From contig CAZGBU010000078.1 of the NCBI GenBank assembly GCA_964523945.1, positions 1 through 10,059 on the forward strand: DNA of 10,059 nt, given 5' to 3'. The notes beneath the pieces were generated by a model that did no database searches, was not told where the DNA came from, and saw nothing but the letters and a program-made list of their open reading frames with translations. Position numbers and translations under genes: made by a program. Source of the stretch: CAKTOF01 sp964523945 (GTDB lineage: Bacteria; Bacillota; Clostridia; Oscillospirales; Oscillospiraceae). Shown here piece by piece: positions 6,130 through 10,059 of the stretch; the first letter of the stretch is position 1, and every line of letters begins with the position of its first letter.

Positions 6130-7296
6130 TCAGGCGTAGCACTCCTGGAAAATCTCCAGGATCTCCTCATGGGTCATCTGCCGGTAGCTGCCTGCGGAGA
6201 TCCCGCAGGAATCGGCAATCTGTTTGAGCTGATCTTCTTTTGCGCCGAGTTCTTTGAGCGTAGTGGGCAGCCCGATCTCACGGATGAAATCCGCCAGCGC
6301 CTCAATGCCGGCCCGGGCCAGCGCTTCGTCGCTTTTGCCGTCGCGCGGGATGCCCCAAACATTTTCAGCGAAGCGCACAAACTTCGGCATGCCGGCCTGG
6401 TAGATATGCCGGTAATAGACCGGGTGCAGCACTGCCAGCCCGCAGCCGTGGTTGCAGTCCGTGTAAGCCCCCAGCTGATGCTCCATGTTGTGGCACTCAA
6501 AGTCGCACTTTTTGCCCATTTTAATCAGCCGGTTTTCGGCCATTGTCGCATCCCACATCAGGTTTGAGCGGGCGGTGTAGTCCTCCGGATCTGCGATGGC
6601 GGCGCGCAGGTTGCGGATTACGCTGCGCATGAGCGCTTCCATAATGTCGTCGGAGACGTTGTCCTCGTTCGGCTCGCTGAAATAGGTTTCCATAATGTGG
6701 CTAAGAATGTCGAAGCCGCCGGAAACCATCTGCCGCGCCGGCACAGAGTAGGTGTAGGTCGGATCGAGCAGCGCGAACCTGGCATTGAGCTGCGGATAAT
6801 CGCGGCCTGTTTTGACTTTCTTCTCTTCGTTGGTAATCACCGCGCCGCCGTTGCACTCGCTGCCGGTACCAGTCACAGTGACGATGACGCCCAGCGGCAA
6901 CGGCTCGCAATGAATCACGCCGGGACGCGCCCAGAAATCATCCCAGATATCGCCGTCATAGCGCGCGGCGAGCGCCACCGCCTTGCAGCAGTCCATCACC
7001 GAGCCGCCGCCGACCGCAAGGATCATGTCCGCGCCGCTTTCGCGGGCGAGCTGCGCCCCCTCGAGCACCTTGGCATAGGTCGGGTTGGCCATAATGCCGG
7101 TGAACTCCACAATAGTTTTGCCGGCCTCTTTCAGGATGCCGGTCACTTCGTCGTAGACACCGTTGCGCTTGATCGAGCCGCCGCCATAGGCCAGCAGGAT
7201 GGTATGCGCATCTTTCGTCAGGCAGGCCAGATATTCCTTGCCGCATCCCTGCCCGAAGTATACCTTTGTGCTGTTTTGAAAAATGAAGTTATTCAT
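6130..7296 (-). CDS. Iron-containing alcohol dehydrogenase, butanol dehydrogenase/YqhD-like
   Basis: A 388-residue group III metal-dependent alcohol dehydrogenase, normal length for the butanol dehydrogenase/YqhD branch, which mainly reduces aldehydes to alcohols with NAD(P)H. The cofactor signatures YGGGSIKRNGVYDEV (37-51) and GGGSVMDCCK (96-105) are intact. Metal ligands match the family pattern: Asp196 and His200 in GGFDILSH, His269 in CHNMEH and His283 in CNHGCGLAV; the 14-residue distance between the last two equals that in YqhD. The glycine-rich GGGS at 38-41 rather than an acidic residue favours NADPH, an inference by analogy. The protein is cytosolic. The ATG at 7296 has AGGAAG 8 bases upstream. 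It starts 36 bases after the first hydrolase lipoprotein and stops 13 bases before the flavodoxin lipoprotein, with that gene's RBS filling the gap, so co-translation is likely. Probable role: clearing aldehydes released or imported by this locus. Confidence 0.96.
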   Translation of the reverse strand: MNNFIFQNSTKVYFGQGCGKEYLACLTKDAHTILLAYGGGSIKRNGVYDEVTGILKEAGKTIVEFTGIMANPTYAKVLEGAQLARESGADMILAVGGGSVMDCCKAVALAARYDGDIWDDFWARPGVIHCEPLPLGVIVTVTGTGSECNGGAVITNEEKKVKTGRDYPQLNARFALLDPTYTYSVPARQMVSGGFDILSHIMETYFSEPNEDNVSDDIMEALMRSVIRNLRAAIADPEDYTARSNLMWDATMAENRLIKMGKKCDFECHNMEHQLGAYTDCNHGCGLAVLHPVYYRHIYQAGMPKFVRFAENVWGIPRDGKSDEALARAGIEALADFIREIGLPTTLKELGAKEDQLKQIADSCGISAGSYRQMTHEEILEIFQECYA

Positions 7297-7332
7297 GTCC
7301 TGTGCTTCCTTTCTGAAACCCTCACATTGTAT

Positions 7333-8430
7333 TCATTCCATCTGCGCTTCCCAGAACGCCACTGCCTGATCCAGCCATCCCTCCGCCGCCGTTCCGGTTC
7401 CAAGGCCGAAGCCGTGCGGCAGACCCGGGTAGTGGTGAAACTCCGTTGGGATTCCCAGATCCTGCATGGCCTGTAGGCGGCGCTCCATGGTGCGCCAGTC
7501 AGCAATCCAGTCGTCCTCACCCACGCAGACAAAGGTTGGCGGGTCATTCTCGGTGTAGTCCGTGTGCCCGGTGTACTGCATGACGACCGCGCCGGGCCGG
7601 GGCAGGTCGCCCCCGCCGAACGCCGCTGGGCCATATGATCCGAGCCAGGCCGCCATCCGCGCGCCGGCCGAACCGCCCCAGAGGGAATAGCAGCTTGTAT
7701 CCACGTCCAGCGCTTCCGCATGGTCAAAGATGAACCGGATGGCCCGTGCCAGGTCCTCACAGGCAGTCTGCGCGCCGGGCCGATAGATCAGCGCAAAGGC
7801 GTTGTAGCCGCGGCGGGACAGCGCCAGTGCGTGGGGAAAACTGTCCTGCATCGCACCCACATAGACAAAGCCGCCGCCGGCATTGCACACGGCGAAGCGC
7901 GCGCCCGGCTCGCCCCGAAAAAAGAACAGCCCCGTATCTGCCTTATCCGGATCGTCGGCGATCTCATCGTCGGAATAGATGTCGTAGAACACCGTCTCGC
8001 CCGCCGCCGCACGACGATAGAGGTCATTGACAATTGCGACCGTCTCATCCGGATCTATATTGTGGTACCACGTCAGGCTGAGGCTGCCGAGCGTGTCCCC
8101 GCTCCAGTAACCGTCATCCACCGGGAAGAGCAGCCGGCCATACGGCTCGAAAACCGGATCGTCGATTACCGTCCGGATCGGTGTGTCCACACTGAACGGC
8201 CCATCGTCTGTCTGGCCGCTGTCCATTGGGGCATCATTCGGCTGCGGCGCGCCGTCGGCCGCAGCATCGCCGGCCATCTGTCCGCTGGCCGGCTCGCCGG
8301 ACGATGCGGTGTCCCCAGTATCCGGCGCATTCTGCGCCGCACCGCTGCCAGCCGGCGCTGCCGGCGCAGCGCAGCCGGCCAGGCAGAACAGCAGGCAGAG
8401 GAAAATGAGGGAAAACACCGGTATTCTCAT
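7333..8430 (-). CDS. Alpha/beta hydrolase lipoprotein (esterase/lipase-like), first of the pair
   Basis: A 365-residue lipoprotein. Residues 1-19 form a signal with the lipobox LAGC (Cys20). Residues 21 to about 80 are an Ala, Gly, Asp and Pro-rich linker. The rest is an alpha/beta-hydrolase domain: CNAGGGF (182-188) is the likely oxyanion loop, WGGSAGA carries nucleophile Ser254, GEDDW gives the acid Asp307 (Asp306 possible), and LPHGFGLGTGTAAEGW supplies His339. About 75 residues between linker and oxyanion loop form an N-terminal extension (VDTPIRTVIDDPVFEPYGRLLFP onwards is represented here only in part) that the second hydrolase does not clearly share. Active serine-hydrolase chemistry outside the membrane is expected; substrate unknown. 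The start at 8430 is preceded by GGTGGG (5-base spacer) and AAAGG (13-base spacer), weaker than the RBS of its neighbours. It is first in the block, downstream of the TATAAT box at 8457-8462 with a predicted leader of only about 20 bases. Confidence 0.92.
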   Translation of the reverse strand: MRIPVFSLIFLCLLFCLAGCAAPAAPAGSGAAQNAPDTGDTASSGEPASGQMAGDAAADGAPQPNDAPMDSGQTDDGPFSVDTPIRTVIDDPVFEPYGRLLFPVDDGYWSGDTLGSLSLTWYHNIDPDETVAIVNDLYRRAAAGETVFYDIYSDDEIADDPDKADTGLFFFRGEPGARFAVCNAGGGFVYVGAMQDSFPHALALSRRGYNAFALIYRPGAQTACEDLARAIRFIFDHAEALDVDTSCYSLWGGSAGARMAAWLGSYGPAAFGGGDLPRPGAVVMQYTGHTDYTENDPPTFVCVGEDDWIADWRTMERRLQAMQDLGIPTEFHHYPGLPHGFGLGTGTAAEGWLDQAVAFWEAQME

Positions 8431-8456
8431 TTTGTCCCACCCGCCTTTCTGCTCAG

Positions 8457-8485
8457 ATTATAAAAAAAACGAGACTTCCAGAGAA
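8457..8485 (-). promoter_or_regulatory. Probable promoter of the hydrolase-ADH-flavodoxin operon, overlapping a terminator
   Basis: The minus strand reads TATAAT (plus 8457-8462), a perfect -10 box whose first T is the last T of the upstream terminator's U-tract. At 17 bases the -35 position (8480-8485) reads TTCTCT, three of six matches and inside the terminator stem. A perfect -10 with a poor -35 fits an activator-dependent promoter. Predicted transcription start is near 8450, about 20 bases before the hydrolase ATG. Confidence 0.6.
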
Positions 8486-8492
8486 GTCGCGT
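8462..8492 (-). terminator. Intrinsic terminator after the LysR gene
   Basis: On the minus strand ACGCGACTTC pairs with GAAGTCTCGT (one C-T mismatch) around a TCTG loop (hairpin 8469-8492), and eight T follow (8462-8469 as A on plus, sharing the closing A). It lies about 30 bases past the LysR stop codon. It should separate LysR transcription from the hydrolase operon that starts immediately afterwards. Confidence 0.85.
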
Positions 8493-8503
8493 TTGGTTGT
8501 GCA

Positions 8504-8511
8504 GTATATAC
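8504..8511. promoter_or_regulatory. Candidate LysR operator (GTATATAC palindrome)
   Basis: A perfect 8-base AT-rich palindrome in GC-rich surroundings, between the LysR stop and its terminator. Its centre is about 57 bases upstream of the transcription start predicted for the hydrolase operon, near where LysR-type activators usually bind (about -65). The palindrome is seen; the function is a guess. TATACT within it could also be a -10 box, but no -35 fits. Confidence 0.22.
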
Positions 8512-8521
8512 CGAAAGGTTT

Positions 8522-9439
8522 TCAGTTTTTTGCCTGTTCTGCCCTGGCTGCTTTCTCCACCGCCCGCAGGAACTGCTGCACCGTCGCAGATGGCTCCGGC
8601 GCATGGAGCAGCCCGAACGGGATGGTATAGTCCCAGTCCACCGGCAGAATTTTCAGCAGCGGATGGACATATCGCCAGTTTTCCACCGCCATCAGCACAC
8701 AGTTGTTGTTTTCACACTGGTTGAATGCGGCCACATCGTAAAAATCAAAATCCACAATATGAATCTGCGGATGGTTTTTCCACAGGTCGTCACGCAGCAG
8801 ATCCACATAGCGGCTCCAGTCGCGGCGCATCAGCATCAGGTTCTCACCATACAGATCCTGCACGCGCAGGCGGTCCTTGCCGGCCAGCCGGTGGTGGACG
8901 GAGACCGCGCAGCAGATCGGGCTCCTGTACAGTTCCAGTCCGGCGCACTGGCGCAGGCTCAGCATGGTTTCGTCAAAAATTCCCGCCACCACATCGATGT
9001 TCTGGCCGAGGTTGGCCAGGATCTCGCGCGCATTCTCCGGTGTGTTATCGAATGGAATCAGCTGAAATTTGATATTGGGGCAGTCCGGCTGAATCTTTGG
9101 CCACAGATCCACCAGCACCTGCGCAGGCGTCATCGGCGAGGTGCCGATGCGAATCACATCCGTGCTCTCGCGCATGGCGTTTCTGGCACGGGTCACAGAG
9201 TCTTTGCAGTATTGAATGATGTACTTCGCGTCCTGCTCCAGCGACTTTCCGGCCGCGGTCAGCTGCAGCCCCCGATGGGTGCGGACAAACAGCCGCAGAT
9301 CCAGGCTGGACTCGAGCAGATTGATCTGCTTGATGACCGCCGGCGGAGAGATATAGAGCCGCTCGGCAGCCTTATTGAAGCTCCCCGCCTCGGCCACGCA
9401 GAGGAACGTTTCAAGCTGAGGGTTGTACAACGGAATCAC
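8522..9439 (-). CDS. LysR-family transcriptional regulator
   Basis: About 305 residues, standard for LysR-type regulators. The N-terminal winged helix-turn-helix is clear: LETFLCVAEAGSFNKAAERLYISPPAVIKQINLLESSL-type sequence (shown in part; residues 9-46), then LFVRTHRGLQLTAAGKSL (50-67), followed by the linker helix and a periplasmic-binding-like effector domain starting near VIRIGTSP (95-102). The start is uncertain. The frame opens at a GTG (9439) that has AGGA only 2 bases upstream; a TTG at 9430 gives the N-terminus MYNPQLETF common in close relatives and sits 11 bases after the same GGAAGGA. An ATG overlapping the GTG is followed at once by TGA and is unusable. Unlike the classical layout, the gene is not divergent from its likely target but lies upstream in the same direction, separated by a terminator and a new promoter. 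It probably controls the four-gene block; the effector, perhaps an aldehyde or redox stressor, is unknown. Confidence 0.94.
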   Translation of the reverse strand: MIPLYNPQLETFLCVAEAGSFNKAAERLYISPPAVIKQINLLESSLDLRLFVRTHRGLQLTAAGKSLEQDAKYIIQYCKDSVTRARNAMRESTDVIRIGTSPMTPAQVLVDLWPKIQPDCPNIKFQLIPFDNTPENAREILANLGQNIDVVAGIFDETMLSLRQCAGLELYRSPICCAVSVHHRLAGKDRLRVQDLYGENLMLMRRDWSRYVDLLRDDLWKNHPQIHIVDFDFYDVAAFNQCENNNCVLMAVENWRYVHPLLKILPVDWDYTIPFGLLHAPEPSATVQQFLRAVEKAARAEQAKN

Positions 9440-9459
9440 ATTCCTTCCGCAGGGTGTCC

Positions 9460-9473
9460 GGCGGGCACCCGCC
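9460..9473 (-). other. GC hairpin in the LysR leader
   Basis: GGCGGGTGCCCGCC on the minus strand folds into a 5-bp GC stem with a four-base loop, between the predicted transcription start (about 9475) and the start codon. It ends about 10 bases before the GGAAGGA ribosome binding site and could lower translation of the regulator. No U-tract follows, so it is not a terminator. Confidence 0.4.
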
Positions 9474-9481
9474 GCACTTTC

Positions 9482-9510
9482 ATTTTACCCGCAATCGCCG
9501 CGCCTTGCAA
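9482..9510 (-). promoter_or_regulatory. Promoter of the LysR gene
   Basis: On the minus strand TTGCAA (9505-9510, four of six matches) and TAAAAT (9482-9487, five of six) are separated by exactly 17 bases. The predicted start near 9475 gives a 36-base leader. It lies in the 110-base gap after the alkyltransferase-like gene, where I see no convincing terminator, so some read-through from that gene is possible. Confidence 0.65.
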
Positions 9511-9549
9511 GTACGCATTCTGGTGCCGGATGCAGAAAATTTGCGCCGT

Positions 9550-10047
9550 TCAGCGTTCTGCCGGCACAGACGCCAGATCAAACAGCGCCCGCTCGTAGTC
9601 TTTGACATAATACCGGATCCGTGTTCTCCCCTTGGCGATAACAGTGTGTCCCTCTGATTCCAGCTTTTCTTTTTGCGCCTGCACACCGCCCGGGTATTTG
9701 GGATTCAGCTCCCCGTTCGCTTTCAGCGTCCACCAGTACGGCGTCGGGTCTGTCTGGCGCTGATGGCTCGCCCAGGCCGCGATCGACACGAACACGCCCG
9801 CCGTGATCGGCTCGGTAAAATCAGCGCCGCTTTGCGCCGCAAAATACGCCCGTATGTCCCCCACCGTCGTAACCCTGCCGCAAGGGACCCGCCGCATCAC
9901 GGTGTCATAGTCGATCGGCGGCGCAAAATACATCCGGCTGCCGCCATACTTTCTGATGGTATTCGGGGCCGTCACAATCTGGATCCGCGGCATGCCCTTG
10001 CGCTCATGCAGCATGGCGTTGAAATCTTTCCGGCTTTCGTCTGCCAT
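9550..10047 (-). CDS. MGMT-family (alkyltransferase-like) protein lacking the active-site cysteine
   Basis: A 165-residue protein whose central part matches the DNA-binding domain of O6-alkylguanine-DNA alkyltransferases: YDTVMRRVPCGRVTTVGDI (47-65), a recognition-helix region ITAGVFVSIAAWAS (81-94), and NGELNPKYPGG...AQKEKLESEGHTV at the end (111-136). Where alkyltransferases have Pro-Cys-His-Arg, this protein has Pro103-Tyr104-Trp105-Trp106, so the methyl-accepting cysteine is absent. Cys56 is in the PCGRV turn and does not correspond to the nucleophile. Cys-less relatives (ATL proteins) bind alkylated bases and hand them to nucleotide excision repair; whether this member does so is inference. 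An extra N-terminus with RKYGGSRMYFAPPIDYD and a basic tail RTRIRYYVKDYERALFDL flank the domain. The ATG at 10047 has AGGTGG (10054-10059) 6 bases upstream, at the window edge. It precedes LysR by 110 bases and may be functionally unrelated. Confidence 0.85.
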   Translation of the reverse strand: MADESRKDFNAMLHERKGMPRIQIVTAPNTIRKYGGSRMYFAPPIDYDTVMRRVPCGRVTTVGDIRAYFAAQSGADFTEPITAGVFVSIAAWASHQRQTDPTPYWWTLKANGELNPKYPGGVQAQKEKLESEGHTVIAKGRTRIRYYVKDYERALFDLASVPAER

Positions 10048-10053
10048 GGTCGG

Positions 10054-10059
10054 CCACCT
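10054..10059 (-). promoter_or_regulatory. Ribosome binding site of the MGMT-family gene
   Basis: AGGTGG on the minus strand, six bases before the ATG at 10047, supports that start. It is the last sequence in the window, so the promoter and any upstream operon partner lie outside it. Confidence 0.7.

Noticed and set aside
9500..9549. Terminator for the MGMT-family gene in the gap before LysR
   Set aside because: TTCTG...CAGAA can pair for only five bases and no T-run follows on the minus strand.
8183..9598. A 471-codon plus-strand open frame opposite the first hydrolase and the LysR gene
   Set aside because: It covers two recognised minus-strand genes, a terminator and a promoter, and shows no recognisable motif.
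1..10059. CRISPR arrays, tRNA or rRNA genes, insertion sequences, phage genes, toxin-antitoxin pairs
   Set aside because: I found no regularly spaced repeats, no tRNA-like cloverleaf sequence, no transposase or integrase motifs and no small paired genes in the gaps.

Overview
The window looks like a chromosomal segment from a GC-rich Gram-positive anaerobe of the Clostridia type, possibly a gut Oscillospiraceae or Lachnospiraceae relative. The reasons are strong AGGAGG-type ribosome binding sites, U-tract intrinsic terminators, three lipobox lipoproteins with long wall-spanning linkers, and family types typical of Clostridia (butanol-dehydrogenase-like Fe-ADH, MATE pump, LysR starting near YNPQLETF). 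No taxonomic marker is present, so this is an inference. Every gene I can support lies on the minus strand; long plus-strand open frames are antisense shadows in GC-rich DNA.

In transcription order (right to left): (1) 10047-9550, an MGMT/alkyltransferase-like protein whose nucleophilic Cys position is occupied by Tyr. (2) 9439-8522, a LysR-family regulator with a recognisable promoter at 9482-9510 and an intrinsic terminator at 8462-8492. (3) A four-gene block starting at a TATAAT box embedded in that terminator: an alpha/beta-hydrolase lipoprotein (8430-7333), an iron-containing alcohol dehydrogenase (7296-6130), a lipid-anchored flavodoxin (6116-5397) and a second alpha/beta-hydrolase lipoprotein (5374-4298). 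(4) A 111-base gap with a strong GC hairpin but no U-tract. (5) A MATE efflux transporter (4186-2840), a frameshifted aldo/keto reductase (2747-1733), an intact aldo/keto reductase of a different subfamily (1716-865) and a flavin-reductase-domain protein (848-291), ended by a perfect-palindrome terminator at 221-261. The leftmost 220 bases are AT-rich and hold no gene I can assign.

Taken together this is a redox and detoxification locus under probable LysR control: surface esterase-like enzymes, a surface flavodoxin, cytosolic NAD(P)H-dependent carbonyl and alcohol reductases, a flavoprotein and an exporter. The most unusual element is the flavodoxin domain placed behind a lipoprotein signal and a 60-residue acidic linker, flanked by two separately anchored hydrolases. 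The individual families are known. The functional link between them, and any role outside the membrane, is inferred from gene order only.
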